A stretch of 64,000 nucleotides of DNA from Pseudomonas sp. B21-040 (GCF_024748695.1 NZ_CP087176.1:489501-553500); one strand, 5' to 3'. Positions 45,530 through 55,235 are shown, counted from the stretch's first letter. Made by a program: numbers and translations. The notes: a model not told the origin generated them from the letters alone.

Positions 45530-46147
45530 ATGACTGATTTTGCCAACGCCATTCCGACCGCCGTGGATATCGTGCGGCGCGAAAAATGCTACGAAGGCTT
45601 TTATAAGCTCGACCGTGTGCATTTGCGCCACGAACTATTCGCCGGTGGCATGAGTCGCGAAATCGATCGTGAAGTGTTTGTTCGCCACGATGCGGTATGC
45701 GTACTGCCGTACGATCCGCAGCGCGACGAAGTGGTGCTGATCGAGCAGTTTCGCGTCGGCGCCATGGGCAAGACCGACAACCCGTGGCTGATCGAACTGG
45801 TCGCTGGTCTGATCGATAAGGAAGAAGTGCCGGAAGAAGTTGCTCACCGTGAGGGGCAGGAGGAAGCTGGGCTTGTGTTCGGGGCGCTCTGGCCGATGCT
45901 CAACTATTTCCCGTCGCCGGGCGGCAGTAACGAGTTTGTGCACCTGTTCCTGGGGCGCTGCGAAACCACCGGGGTCGGCGGCCTGCATGGGCTGGAGGAA
46001 GAAGCTGAAGATATCCGCGTCACGGTCTGGGCGTTCGAAGATGCCCTGCAAGCCGTGCGTGACGGACGAATTGCCAACGCGGCCAGCATCATTGCCTTGC
46101 AATGGTTAGCTTTAAACCGCGCTGAAGTGAGGGGGTTATGGTCGTAA
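45530..46147 (+). CDS. nudF: ADP-ribose pyrophosphatase (Nudix)
   Basis: A 205-residue Nudix hydrolase that splits ADP-ribose to AMP and ribose 5-phosphate. The Nudix box is complete at residues 93-115: G93, E99, then R107-E108-G-Q-E111-E112-A-G-L. The sequence SPGGSNEFVHLFLG about 15-20 residues later is the ADP-ribose pyrophosphatase signature. The GAGGA site precedes ATG 45530. It overlaps the DUF1249 gene by ten bases, as in PAO1 (PA4971) and E. coli. Confidence 0.95.
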   Translation: MTDFANAIPTAVDIVRREKCYEGFYKLDRVHLRHELFAGGMSREIDREVFVRHDAVCVLPYDPQRDEVVLIEQFRVGAMGKTDNPWLIELVAGLIDKEEVPEEVAHREGQEEAGLVFGALWPMLNYFPSPGGSNEFVHLFLGRCETTGVGGLHGLEEEAEDIRVTVWAFEDALQAVRDGRIANAASIIALQWLALNRAEVRGLWS

Positions 46148-46590
46148 ACAAGCTGCGCGATCGTTATCGGGTGGACCTTGCGGGGCTGCAAGCTTCCTGC
46201 GAGGCCAACTACGCACGCTTGATGCGACTGTTGCCAGACATGCGCGACGAGCCGGCGGCGCGGCGCATTGCCGTGACTCACGGTGAACAGATGCTCGGCG
46301 TGCTGGCGCTGGAAGTGGTGCAGGTCTGTCCGTACACCACGACCCTGCAAGTGCGCCAGGAACACAGCCTGCCCTGGCTGCCGGTACCGCAACTGGAAGT
46401 GCAGGTCTATCACGATGCCTGCATGGCCGAAGTGGTCAGCGCCGAGCATGCCCGGCGATTTCGTGGTGTCTATCCTTACCCGAACGCCTCGATGCATCAG
46501 CCGGACGAAAAAGCCCAGTTGAATATGTTTCTGGGCGAATGGCTGAGCCATTGCCTGGCCTGTGGGCACGAGTACGCTGTTGTGCGGTAG
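46138..46590 (+). CDS. DUF1249 (YqiB-like) protein
   Basis: A 150-residue soluble protein of the DUF1249/YqiB family, always found between nudF and cpdA in gammaproteobacteria. Family features are LQASCEANYARLMRLLP at the N-terminus, PQLEVQVYHDACMAEVVS mid-protein, and YPNASMHQPDEKAQLNMFLGEWLSHCLACG at the end. The function is unknown. Confidence 0.9.
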   Translation: MVVNKLRDRYRVDLAGLQASCEANYARLMRLLPDMRDEPAARRIAVTHGEQMLGVLALEVVQVCPYTTTLQVRQEHSLPWLPVPQLEVQVYHDACMAEVVSAEHARRFRGVYPYPNASMHQPDEKAQLNMFLGEWLSHCLACGHEYAVVR

Positions 46591-46689
46591 TTGTGAACTG
46601 CGTCAGGTTCACAAGTTTCCCCTTTTGAGCGTCCCCCAGCATAATTGCGGCACCTATCCACCCCCGTGATTCAGCCCTGGGAGAACGCC

Positions 46690-47505
46690 TTGCCGAGCGT
46701 ATCCACATTGACCACCGCCGATCCGGCGTTGCTGGTGCAACTCTCCGACAGCCATTTGTTCGCCGAAGCGGACGGGACATTGCTGGGCATGAACACCCGG
46801 GACAGCCTGCAAAAAGTGATCGAATTGGTGCAGCTTCAGCAGTCGCATATCGACTTGATCATTGCCAGTGGCGATCTCTCCCAGGACGGAACGCTGGAGT
46901 CTTATCAGCTATTTCGCGACCTGACACGGCAACTCGACGCCCCGGCGCGCTGGATTCCCGGCAATCACGATGAACCGATGATCATGGCCGAGGCCGCAGT
47001 GCAGAGCGCATTGCTGGAGCCGGTGGTGGACGTCGCCAGTTGGCGGGTCACGCTGCTGGATTCCGCCGTGCCGGGTTCAGTGCCGGGGTATTTGCAGGAT
47101 GAGCAGTTGCAGTTGCTGGTTCGATCACTGAGTGAGGCGCCGGATCGGCATCATCTGGTCTGCTTCCACCATCATCCGGTGTCGATCGGATGTGCCTGGA
47201 TGGAGCCGATCGGGTTGCGCAACCCTGAGGCGTTGTTTGCGGTGCTCGATCGTTTTCCGCAGGTGCGGGCGGTTTTGTGGGGGCATGTGCATCAAGAGAT
47301 CGATCAACTGCGTAACGGTGTTCGGCTGATCGCCTCGCCTTCGACCTGCATTCAGTTCGAGCCGGGGAGCGATGATTTCAAGGTCGGGGAGCAGGCGCCG
47401 GGGTATCGCTGGTTGCGGTTGTTGCCCGATGGGCGGATCGAAACCGGTGTCGAACGAGTCACCGGGTTTGATTTTCAGGTTGATTACGGCTCCAACGGCT
47501 ACTGA
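46690..47505 (+). CDS. cpdA: 3',5'-cyclic-AMP phosphodiesterase
   Basis: A class III cAMP phosphodiesterase of 271 aa that lowers cAMP and so tempers Vfr signalling. All metallophosphoesterase motifs are present: QLSDSHLF at residues 17-24, GDLSQD at about 72, GNHDEP at about 101, HHHP at about 163 and GHVH at about 198. The TTG at 46690 with a GGGAGAA site is the likely start, because it gives the normal CpdA length. It ends the nudF-DUF1249-cpdA unit. Confidence 0.93.
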   Translation: MPSVSTLTTADPALLVQLSDSHLFAEADGTLLGMNTRDSLQKVIELVQLQQSHIDLIIASGDLSQDGTLESYQLFRDLTRQLDAPARWIPGNHDEPMIMAEAAVQSALLEPVVDVASWRVTLLDSAVPGSVPGYLQDEQLQLLVRSLSEAPDRHHLVCFHHHPVSIGCAWMEPIGLRNPEALFAVLDRFPQVRAVLWGHVHQEIDQLRNGVRLIASPSTCIQFEPGSDDFKVGEQAPGYRWLRLLPDGRIETGVERVTGFDFQVDYGSNGY

Positions 47506-47514
47506 GTTTTTGGG

Positions 47515-47830
47515 TGCATATCCGTTGCTGCGGTAACGGCGGCTTATGGTTTCGCCCTTACGGCGACTCACTTTTTTTTCAAACGCCAAAAAAAAGTAAG
47601 CAAAAAAAGGCTCGCCCCGAGCGTCCGGCCCCTCGCTAGGGCTCGGCGTTCCTTCGCTCCGGTATCCATCCGGGGACACTGCCCTCCGGTCGGCTTCGCT
47701 TCGACCTACATGCAGCGTGTTCGACTGCGTCGAACGGCGCTGCGCGCCACTCCCCGGATGAACACCTCCACTCAGCCTCCCGAAGGGGCGGGTGGATCAA
47801 GATCAAGAGCTGTAGGCGAGCTAACGCTCG
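47515..47830. repeat. Dispersed non-coding repeat element (DUF1534-type ORF shadow)
   Basis: A 316-base stretch with A/T homopolymer runs at 47570-47607, then GC-rich palindromic sequence (GGCTCGCCCCGAGCGTCCGG and onward). I recognise it as a multicopy intergenic element of Pseudomonas genomes, in which spurious short proteins once called DUF1534 were annotated. No credible gene or ribosome site is seen. Confidence 0.65.
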
Positions 47831-47868
47831 GCCTGATGAGTGGTGAGAAGCGGCCGGTGTACTCATTC

Positions 47869-48116
47869 CTGTAGGAGCATGGCTTGCCAGCGATGGCGGC
47901 TTGACAGCCGACCAGTCATTTGCAGATGTACCCATTCTCTGTAGGAGCCGGGCTTGCCAGCGATGGCGGCCTGACAGCCGACCGATATCTTGCTGATGTA
48001 CACCAATCCCCTGTGGGAGCTTGGCTTGCCAGCGATGGCGGCCTGACAGCCGACCAATTTCTAGCCGATGTACATCATTCCCTGTAGGAGCGAGCCTGTT
48101 CGCGAAGGCGGGCTCA
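47869..48116. repeat. Tandem array of three 70-72-base repeats plus a partial fourth
   Basis: Units begin at 47869, 47939 and 48011 with CTGTAGGAGC or CTGTGGGAGC, then GGCTTGCCAGCGATGGCGGC and TGACAGCCGACC, and end with a conserved GATGTAC. A fourth, diverged start lies at 48082 (CTGTAGGAGCGAGCCTGTTC). Each unit has a REP-like head and a unit-specific tail of about 20 bases. No coding role is seen. Confidence 0.85.
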
Positions 48117-48129
48117 CTGGCGGCGCTGT

Positions 48130-48444
48130 TTAATGGTCAGCAAAAATTTCAGAACCTTCCCACGAAGTTTTCAGGTGCCCGTCGGACGTGGCATCTCTAG
48201 CCTTTTGCCTGTCGCTGGCATATTCAGCGATCGGGCTTCGCGGCCCGTTTCTCAGGCATATTCGCCCCCGCCTAACGACAGCGCTTTTGGCTGTCTGTCG
48301 TTTCGTGTCATGGCGGCTGTGCGCGGGATACCTTCGGGTATGCCGAGTTGCCAGAGGATCGGTCCGCGAACCTGCGTACAGCTGCCACCCAAATGGCTTC
48401 GCGGTAATTTGTAAGTGGCTCCACTCTTCCTCTGGAGTACTGCT
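48130..48444 (+). other. Leader region before the DUF6124 remnant
   Basis: About 315 bases with no gene I can support. A 93-codon frame (48133-48414) is open but has weak coding character and no ribosome site. From memory, similar leaders precede DUF6124 genes elsewhere in the genus, so it may be part of a multicopy unit. Several short hairpin arms occur, such as CCTTCGGGTATGCC near 48332. Confidence 0.35.
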
Positions 48445-48692
48445 ATGTTCAAACCAACTCCCAATCCCCCACCCGCAAACCCAGCACGATGTACATGATC
48501 GTCCCCGACATGGACACAGAAAGTCTTTTGGCCCATTCCTGTGAATCACTGGCTTCGGCGAGTGTGATGGCCGGCGATTTTGCGGCGCGTCTGCTTGGGC
48601 CTGACCGGCATACGGCGATGGCAATTCAGCAGTTGGTCATGCTGGCCGAACTGGCGGTGAATCGGGCGCTGGATAACGTCGATCCGACGTAA
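48445..48692 (+). pseudogene. Decayed DUF6124 family gene
   Basis: DUF6124 proteins are short Pseudomonas proteins of unknown role that start MFKPTPNPP and end in a helical ESLASAS...LAVNRALDN region. Here the start (ATG 48445, good GGAG site) reads MFKPTPNPPPANPARCT and then stops. The C-terminal part (from 48489, MYMIVPDMDTESLLAHSCES onward to 48692) continues in another frame. About 30 central residues seem lost at the junction. A 67-residue product from 48489 remains possible but lacks its own ribosome site. Confidence 0.7.
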
Positions 48693-48879
48693 CTGTTGGA
48701 CCGAGTCATCGTTCTTCGCGAGCAGGATCCCGCAGGGGATTTGTCTACGACACCAATCCAATGTGGAAGTGGGCTTGCTCGCGAAGGCGTCAGTACAAAC
48801 ACCTCGAATCCGAGGATATCCCCCATCCCCCCATCTCCCTGTAAACTGCGCCTCTTTACCCGACGCACAGGGAGCTCAA

Positions 48880-49488
48880 ATGTCCGGTTCGATCCTTTAT
48901 ATCCACGGTTTCAACAGCGCGCCGGCCTCAAAAAAGGCTACGCAGTTGATGCAAGTGATGGACCGGCTGGGCTTGAGCGATCAACTGCGTGTCCCGGCCT
49001 TGCACCACCACCCACGCGAAGCCATCGGTCAGCTGGAGCAGGCGATTGAAGAGCTGGGGCGGCCACTGCTGGTCGGCAGCTCACTCGGCGGCTACTATGC
49101 CACTCACTTGGCCGAGCGCCATGGCCTCAAGGCTTTGCTGATCAACCCTGCCGTCAGTCCGCACCGGATGTTCGACGGGTTCCTGGGAACGCAGAAAAAC
49201 CTGTATACCGATGAGACTTGGGAAATGACCCACGACCACGTGACGGCCCTGGCCGAGCTGGAAGTGCCGGCGCCCCAAGACCCGCAGCGGTATCAGGTGT
49301 GGTTGCAGACCGGCGACGAAACGCTGGACTATCGCCTGGCCCAACAGTATTACCGAGCCTGTGCCTTGCGCATTCAGGCCGGCGGCGACCATAGTTTCCA
49401 GGGCTTTGCCGCACAACTGCCGGCAATGTTGAGTTTTGCCGGTATCGGCGCAGATTTGTATCAGGCGATCGATTTCACAGCACTGTGA
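48880..49488 (+). CDS. yqiA: YqiA-type esterase (UPF0227, alpha/beta hydrolase)
   Basis: A 202-residue alpha/beta hydrolase. The nucleophile elbow VGSSLGGYYA carries Ser68, ILYIHGFNSAP forms the oxyanion region, and GDETLDY with GGDHSFQGF supply the Asp and His. E. coli YqiA is an esterase with palmitoyl-CoA and pNP-butyrate activity. It sits directly before parE, as in E. coli and PAO1 (PA4968). The ATG at 48880 avoids a long low-quality N-terminal extension. Confidence 0.92.
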   Translation: MSGSILYIHGFNSAPASKKATQLMQVMDRLGLSDQLRVPALHHHPREAIGQLEQAIEELGRPLLVGSSLGGYYATHLAERHGLKALLINPAVSPHRMFDGFLGTQKNLYTDETWEMTHDHVTALAELEVPAPQDPQRYQVWLQTGDETLDYRLAQQYYRACALRIQAGGDHSFQGFAAQLPAMLSFAGIGADLYQAIDFTAL

Positions 49489-49529
49489 ACCGTCGCCTCT
49501 ATTTCACGAACATTTGACGACGAGACCCC

Positions 49530-51434
49530 ATGGCCACTCCCAGCGCTAGCTCTTATAACGCAGACGCCATCGAAGTCCTCTCGGGCCTCGACCCGGTGCG
49601 CAAACGCCCCGGCATGTACACCGACACCAGTCGGCCGAACCACCTCGCCCAGGAAGTCATCGACAACAGCGTCGACGAAGCCTTGGCCGGGCATGCGAGC
49701 TCGGTGCAAGTCATCCTGCACGCCGATCATTCCCTGGAAGTCAGTGACGACGGCCGTGGCATGCCGGTGGACATTCACCCTGAAGAGGGTGTTTCCGGGG
49801 TCGAGCTGATCCTCACCAAGCTGCACGCGGGCGGCAAGTTTTCCAACAAGAACTACCAGTTCTCCGGCGGTCTGCACGGGGTGGGTATTTCGGTGGTCAA
49901 CGCCTTGTCGACCGAAGTCCGGGTACGCGTGAAGCGTGACGGCAACGAATACCAGATGACGTTCGCCGATGGTTACAAGAAAACCGAGCTGGAAGTGATC
50001 GGCACGGTCGGTAAACGCAACACCGGGACCAGCGTGTTCTTCGCACCGGACCCGAAATACTTCGATTCGCCGAAATTCTCCATCAGCCGCCTCAAGCACG
50101 TGCTCAAGGCCAAGGCTGTTCTGTGCCCGGGGTTGCTGGTCAGTTTTGAAGACAAAGCCACCGGTGAAAAAGTCGAATGGCATTACGAAGATGGCCTGCG
50201 CTCCTACCTGGTAGACGCCGTCAGCGAATTCGAACGCCTGCCGGACGAACCGTTCTGCGGCAGCCTGGCCGGTAATAAAGAAGCGGTCGACTGGGCGCTG
50301 TTGTGGCTGCCGGAAGGTGGCGACGCGGTTCAGGAAAGCTACGTCAACCTGATTCCGACGGCCCAGGGCGGCACCCACGTCAACGGTTTGCGTCAGGGCT
50401 TGCTCGATGCGATGCGTGAGTTCTGCGAATTCCGCAGCCTGCTGCCGCGCGGCGTGAAGCTGGCGCCGGAAGACGTGTGGGAGCGCATCGCCTTCGTTCT
50501 GTCGATGAAAATGCAGGAACCGCAATTTTCCGGCCAGACCAAAGAACGCCTGTCGTCCCGTGAAGCGGCGGCGTTCGTTTCCGGTGTGGTCAAGGACGCC
50601 TTCAGCCTGTGGCTCAACGCCAACCCGGAAACCGGCATGCTGCTGGCCGAACTGGCGATCAACAACGCCGGCCGTCGTCTCAAGGCGAGCAAGAAGGTCG
50701 AACGCAAGCGCATCACCGCAGGGCCGGCGCTGCCGGGAAAACTGGCCGATTGCGCTGGGCAGGACCCGATGCGTTCCGAGCTGTTCCTGGTGGAAGGTGA
50801 CTCCGCCGGCGGTTCTGCCAAGCAAGCACGGGACAAAGAGTTTCAGGCGATCCTGCCGTTGCGCGGCAAGATTCTGAACACCTGGGAAGTCGACGGCAGC
50901 GAAGTGCTGGCCAGCCAGGAAGTGCACAACATCGCCGTGGCCATTGGCGTCGATCCGGGCGCCGCAGACATTAGCCAGCTGCGTTACGGCAAAATCTGCA
51001 TTCTCGCCGACGCCGACTCCGACGGTCTGCACATCGCCACGTTGCTGTGTGCCTTGTTCGTCCAGCATTTCCGCCCGCTGGTCGATGCCGGCCATGTCTA
51101 CGTCGCCATGCCGCCGCTGTACCGTATCGACTTGGGCAAAGAGATTTACTACGCCCTGGACGAAGCCGAGCGCGATGGCATTCTTGATCGTCTGGTCGCC
51201 GAGAAGAAACGCGGCAAGCCGCAGGTCACCCGATTCAAAGGCCTGGGTGAAATGAACCCGCCGCAGTTGCGCGAAACCACCATGGACCCGAACACTCGGC
51301 GCCTGGTGCAACTGACGCTGGAAGACTTCGAGGCGACCTCGGAAATGATGGACATGCTGCTGGCGAAGAAACGCGCCGGTGACCGCAAGTCCTGGCTCGA
51401 ATCCAAGGGCAACCTGGCCGAGGTTCTTGGTTGA
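49530..51434 (+). CDS. parE: DNA topoisomerase IV subunit B
   Basis: The ATPase subunit of topoisomerase IV, which separates linked daughter chromosomes (634 aa). The GHKL ATP site is seen as EVIDNSVDEALAGHAS at about residue 40, SDDGRGMPVDIHP at about 72, and FSGGLHGVGISVVNAL at about 112. The TOPRIM domain has LFLVEGDSAGGSAKQARD at about 418 and DADSDGLHIATLL at about 497. The PLRGKILNTWE region has no obvious resistance change. The stop overlaps the next gene by one base. Confidence 0.97.
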   Translation: MATPSASSYNADAIEVLSGLDPVRKRPGMYTDTSRPNHLAQEVIDNSVDEALAGHASSVQVILHADHSLEVSDDGRGMPVDIHPEEGVSGVELILTKLHAGGKFSNKNYQFSGGLHGVGISVVNALSTEVRVRVKRDGNEYQMTFADGYKKTELEVIGTVGKRNTGTSVFFAPDPKYFDSPKFSISRLKHVLKAKAVLCPGLLVSFEDKATGEKVEWHYEDGLRSYLVDAVSEFERLPDEPFCGSLAGNKEAVDWALLWLPEGGDAVQESYVNLIPTAQGGTHVNGLRQGLLDAMREFCEFRSLLPRGVKLAPEDVWERIAFVLSMKMQEPQFSGQTKERLSSREAAAFVSGVVKDAFSLWLNANPETGMLLAELAINNAGRRLKASKKVERKRITAGPALPGKLADCAGQDPMRSELFLVEGDSAGGSAKQARDKEFQAILPLRGKILNTWEVDGSEVLASQEVHNIAVAIGVDPGAADISQLRYGKICILADADSDGLHIATLLCALFVQHFRPLVDAGHVYVAMPPLYRIDLGKEIYYALDEAERDGILDRLVAEKKRGKPQVTRFKGLGEMNPPQLRETTMDPNTRRLVQLTLEDFEATSEMMDMLLAKKRAGDRKSWLESKGNLAEVLG

Positions 51435-52423
51435 TGCGGCTTGGCTTTGCCCTGGCGTGTGCGTTACTGCTGACCCCGGTTTTGGCTTCTGCCGAACCGG
51501 CACCAGAGTTGCGCGTGGTCGCCGAGCATCCGATTGACGGCATGCCCGGCGGCAACCTGTCGGGGCTGGCTCAGTGCGGCAAAGACCTGTGGACAGTTTC
51601 CGATCGCGACGACGATCAAATCTACCGTCTCGATACCCGCGACACGGTCTGGCAGGCTGAAACCGTGCGCATCGGTGTGCCGCCGGTGCCGGACAGCGGT
51701 TTGCCCTGGGGCTTGCGTTCGCGGGCCTGGGCGGCGTCTTTCGTACGTGGCGGCGACCTGGATTTCGAAGCCATTACCTGTGACGGCGCCGGCAATCGCT
51801 ACATTGTCAGCGAAAGCCATGCGGCCGTCCTGCAAGTGCCGCTCACGGGGCCGGCGACCTGGCTGAACATTTCGCCGATGCTGGTTCGCGAAGCGCGGGC
51901 CAGTGGCATGCTGTTGCAATTCAATGCACTGTTCGAGGGTTTGGCGATCAATCCGGCGGGTGAACAGATGTGGTTCGCTGCCGAGCGCCAAAGCCGCGGA
52001 TTGTTGACGATCAAGCGCAAACAAACGGTATGGGACTGCGACGGTGGCTGTGTGCTGCTGAGCGAGGCGGGCATGGAAATGCAGCCGCCGCAATTTCCCA
52101 ATGCCAAACCGGTATCTCGGGATTTTTCCGATATATCGTTGTTCAACGGCAAACTGTTCACCCTTGAGCGCAACGCGTACCAGATTTGCCGCCGCGATCT
52201 GCAAACGGTGAAAGTCGAGCGTTGCTGGTCGTATGCGGCAGAACTGCTGCAGGCCAACCGTCGTTATCCACAGAACTATGGGCTGGAAGAAGCGTTGGTC
52301 GTGGACGCTGACGGTGTCTGGATCGGTGTCGACAACAACAACGGTGCTCGCGCCGATGGCGAAAGTCGCCCGGTGGTCTGGCGCTTCGCCGCGCCTGAAG
52401 GTGGTTGGAGCGCCAAGCCGTGA
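51434..52423 (+). CDS. Exported esterase-like activity of phytase family protein
   Basis: A 329-residue exported protein. The signal peptide MRLGFALACALLLTPVLASA is cut before EPAPE. The body resembles the esterase-like domain of phytases (PF13449), probably a beta-propeller: GGNLSGLAQCGKDLWTVSDRDDDQIYRLD near residue 37, GDLDFEAITCDGAGNRYIVSE near 115, and the terminal YGLEEALVVDADGVWIGVDNNNG. Positional ortholog PA4966. It overlaps parE and the retropepsin gene, so the group is cotranslated. The true substrate is unknown. Confidence 0.82.
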   Translation: MRLGFALACALLLTPVLASAEPAPELRVVAEHPIDGMPGGNLSGLAQCGKDLWTVSDRDDDQIYRLDTRDTVWQAETVRIGVPPVPDSGLPWGLRSRAWAASFVRGGDLDFEAITCDGAGNRYIVSESHAAVLQVPLTGPATWLNISPMLVREARASGMLLQFNALFEGLAINPAGEQMWFAAERQSRGLLTIKRKQTVWDCDGGCVLLSEAGMEMQPPQFPNAKPVSRDFSDISLFNGKLFTLERNAYQICRRDLQTVKVERCWSYAAELLQANRRYPQNYGLEEALVVDADGVWIGVDNNNGARADGESRPVVWRFAAPEGGWSAKP

Positions 52424-52945
52424 GCCAGCAAACACCGGGCAAACGCGCCGGCCGGGTCATGTTGGTGCTGGCCTGGTGTGCCGCGCTGTTTCTGGCGACA
52501 CGGTTTTTTCGGGCAATGGGAGGAGCGCCAGCAAAACCCCAATGTGGTGGTCAGCTCGGAACAGGGTGAAGGTTTTATCGAAGTAAAGCTGGTCAGCAAT
52601 AGCCAAGGGCATTTTGTGGCCAGCGGCGCAATCAACGGCCACCCGGTGGATTTCATGCTCGATACCGGGGCGACGGATGTGTCGATTCCGGCCAGCGTGG
52701 CCGAAGGGCTGAAACTGGAACAAGGCTTCGGGGTGACCCTGAGCACGGCCAATGGTCTGAGCGAGGGCTACCGCACCCGCATCGACCGGCTGCAACTGGG
52801 CGATATTGTGCTGCGTGATGTTCGCGCGCTGGTCGCGCCAGGACTGGAAGGCAAACAGGTGCTGCTCGGCATGAGTGCACTGAACAAACTTGAATTTACC
52901 CAGCGCGGTGGCACCATGTTGCTGCGCCAGACAACGAACCGATGA
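52420..52945 (+). pseudogene. Retropepsin-like aspartic protease, frameshifted in a T6 run
   Basis: A clan AA membrane-anchored aspartic protease (TIGR02281-like, PA4965 position). GTG 52420 overlaps the previous stop and begins a basic, then hydrophobic anchor (RVMLVLAWCAALFLATRFF). After a run of six Ts (52504-52509) the frame leads to a stop near 52567. In the +1 frame the protein continues GQWEERQQNPNVVV and DFMLDTGATDVSIPASVA, with the D-T-G-A catalytic motif, to 52945. With five Ts the gene would read through. It may be a real lesion, a sequencing error, or slippage. Confidence 0.8.
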
Positions 52946-52952
52946 GGCCCGC

Positions 52953-55220
52953 ATGAGCGACTCCCTTGATCTCAGCCTGGACGGTGTAGAACGCCGGTCA
53001 CTGGCTGACTTCACCGAAAATGCCTACCTCAATTATTCCATGTACGTGATCATGGACCGTGCCTTGCCGCATATCGGCGACGGCCTGAAACCGGTACAGC
53101 GGCGCATCATCTACGCGATGAGCGAGTTGGGGCTGGACGCCGATTCCAAACACAAGAAATCGGCGCGTACCGTCGGTGACGTGCTCGGCAAGTTCCACCC
53201 GCACGGCGACTCGGCCTGCTACGAAGCCATGGTCCTGATGGCCCAGCCGTTCAGCTACCGCTACACGCTGGTCGACGGTCAGGGTAACTGGGGTGCGCCG
53301 GATGATCCCAAGTCGTTCGCGGCCATGCGTTACACCGAGGCGCGCCTGTCCCGTTACTCCGAAGTGCTGCTCAGCGAACTGGGCCAGGGCACTGCGGACT
53401 GGGGCCCGAACTTCGACGGCACCCTCGACGAGCCGCTGGTGTTGCCAGCACGTTTGCCGAACATCCTGCTCAATGGCACCACCGGCATCGCCGTGGGCAT
53501 GGCCACTGACGTGCCGCCGCATAATCTGCGCGAAGTCGCGACAGCCTGCGTGCGTTTGCTCGATGAGCCCAAAGCCACGGTCGAACAGCTCTGTGAACAC
53601 ATCCAGGGCCCGGATTACCCGACCGAAGCGGAAATCATCACCCCGCGCGCCGACCTGCTGAAAATGTACGAAACCGGCAAGGGCTCGGTGCGTATGCGCG
53701 CCGTGTACCACATCGAAGATGGCGACATCATCGTGACCGCGCTGCCGCATCAGGTCTCCGGTGCCAAGGTGCTGGAACAGATCGCCGCGATGATGCAGGC
53801 CAAGCCGTCCAAGGCGCCGCAGATCGCTGACCTGCGCGACGAATCCGACCACGAAAACCCGTGCCGGATCGTGATCATTCCGGGCGCACGCAAAAACTTT
53901 GACCACGACGCACTGATGCAGCACCTGTTCGCCAGCACCGAGCTGGAGTCGAGCTACCGGGTCAACATCAACATCATCGGCCTGGACGGCAAGCCGCAGC
54001 TGAAAAACCTGCGCGCGCTGCTGGTCGAGTGGCTGGAGTTCCGGGTTCAGACCGTGCGTCGTCGCCTGCAATTCCGCCTCGACAAGGTCGAACGTCGCCT
54101 GCACCTGTTGGACGGTTTGTTGATTGCCTACCTCAACCTGGATGAAGTGATTCACATTATCCGGACCGAGGAGCATCCAAAAGCCGCCCTGATCGCGCGT
54201 TTCGCCCTGAGCGAAATCCAGGCCGACTACATCCTCGACACCCGTTTGCGTCAGTTGGCACGACTGGAAGAGATGAAGCTGCGTGACGAGCAGGATGAGT
54301 TGCTCAAGGAGCAAGCCAAGCTGCAAGCCCTGCTGGGCAGCGAAACCAAGCTGAAAAAGCTGGTGCGCACCGAGCTGATCAAGGACGCCGAAACCTATGG
54401 CGACGACCGTCGTTCACCGATCATCGAGCGGACCGAGGCCAAGGCCCTGACCGAGCACGATCTGCTGCCGAACGAGAAAGTGACCGTCGTGCTGTCGGAA
54501 AAAGGCTGGGTTCGCTCGGCCAAGGGGCACGAAATCGACGCCACGGGGCTTTCCTACAAGGCCGGGGACGGGTTCAAGGCGCTGGCGGCCGGTCGCTCCA
54601 ACCAGTTTGCGGTGTTTATCGACTCCACCGGGCGCAGTTATTCAGTGGCGGCGCACACCCTGCCGTCGGCTCGCGGCCAGGGCGAACCGCTGACCGGTCG
54701 TCTGACGCCACCGCCAGGCGCAAGCTTCGAATGCGTGCTGATGCCGGAAGATGATTCGCTGTACGTGATTGCCTCCGACGCCGGTTATGGCTTCGTGGTC
54801 AAAGGTGAAGACTTCCAGGCCAAGAACAAGGCCGGCAAGGCACTCTTGAGCCTGCCGAGCAACTCGAAGGTCATTCTTCCGCGCCCGGTGGCCGATCGCG
54901 AGAACAACTGGCTGGCTTCGGTGACGACCGAAGGTCGCCTGCTGATCTTCAAGATCAGCGACCTGCCACAATTAGGGAAGGGCAAAGGCAACAAGATCAT
55001 CGGGATCACCGGTGAGCGTGTGGCCAATCGCGAAGAATATGTGACGGACATCGCCGTTCTGCCGGAGGGTGCCACTTTGGTGCTGCAGGCTGGAAAACGT
55101 ACCTTGTCACTGAAAGCGGACGACCTCGAACACTACAAAGGTGAGCGTGGGCGTCGTGGTAACAAGTTGCCACGGGGCTTTCAGAGGGTAGATGCGCTGC
55201 TCGTCGAAAACCTCAATTAA
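52953..55220 (+). CDS. parC: DNA topoisomerase IV subunit A
   Basis: The breakage-reunion subunit of topoisomerase IV (755 aa). The catalytic tyrosine is Y127 in [12 protein letters not shown]. The quinolone-resistance region [15 protein letters not shown] has wild-type S87 and E91 in P. aeruginosa numbering. [19 protein letters not shown] and the C-terminal beta-propeller ([15 protein letters not shown] onward) complete the protein. The ATG at 52953 was chosen over an upstream in-frame start that runs through the retropepsin gene. Confidence 0.97.
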   Translation: MSDSLDLSLDGVERRSLADFTENAYLNYSMYVIMDRALPHIGDGLKPVQRRIIYAMSELGLDADSKHKKSARTVGDVLGKFHPHGDSACYEAMVLMAQPFSYRYTLVDGQGNWGAPDDPKSFAAMRYTEARLSRYSEVLLSELGQGTADWGPNFDGTLDEPLVLPARLPNILLNGTTGIAVGMATDVPPHNLREVATACVRLLDEPKATVEQLCEHIQGPDYPTEAEIITPRADLLKMYETGKGSVRMRAVYHIEDGDIIVTALPHQVSGAKVLEQIAAMMQAKPSKAPQIADLRDESDHENPCRIVIIPGARKNFDHDALMQHLFASTELESSYRVNINIIGLDGKPQLKNLRALLVEWLEFRVQTVRRRLQFRLDKVERRLHLLDGLLIAYLNLDEVIHIIRTEEHPKAALIARFALSEIQADYILDTRLRQLARLEEMKLRDEQDELLKEQAKLQALLGSETKLKKLVRTELIKDAETYGDDRRSPIIERTEAKALTEHDLLPNEKVTVVLSEKGWVRSAKGHEIDATGLSYKAGDGFKALAAGRSNQFAVFIDSTGRSYSVAAHTLPSARGQGEPLTGRLTPPPGASFECVLMPEDDSLYVIASDAGYGFVVKGEDFQAKNKAGKALLSLPSNSKVILPRPVADRENNWLASVTTEGRLLIFKISDLPQLGKGKGNKIIGITGERVANREEYVTDIAVLPEGATLVLQAGKRTLSLKADDLEHYKGERGRRGNKLPRGFQRVDALLVENLN

Positions 55221-55235
55221 GCGTCCTAGAGGCCT

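Noticed and set aside
47125..47679. A DUF1534-like minus-strand protein
   Set aside because: Runs antisense to cpdA and into the dispersed repeat; such proteins are known annotation artefacts of this element.
47869..48116. CRISPR array
   Set aside because: The repeat period is regular, but the units are 70-72 bases, REP-like, with only three full copies, similar tails rather than unique spacers, and no cas genes nearby.
49461..51503. A 680-codon minus-strand frame opposite parE
   Set aside because: Antisense shadow of parE; composition is typical of GC-rich mirror frames.
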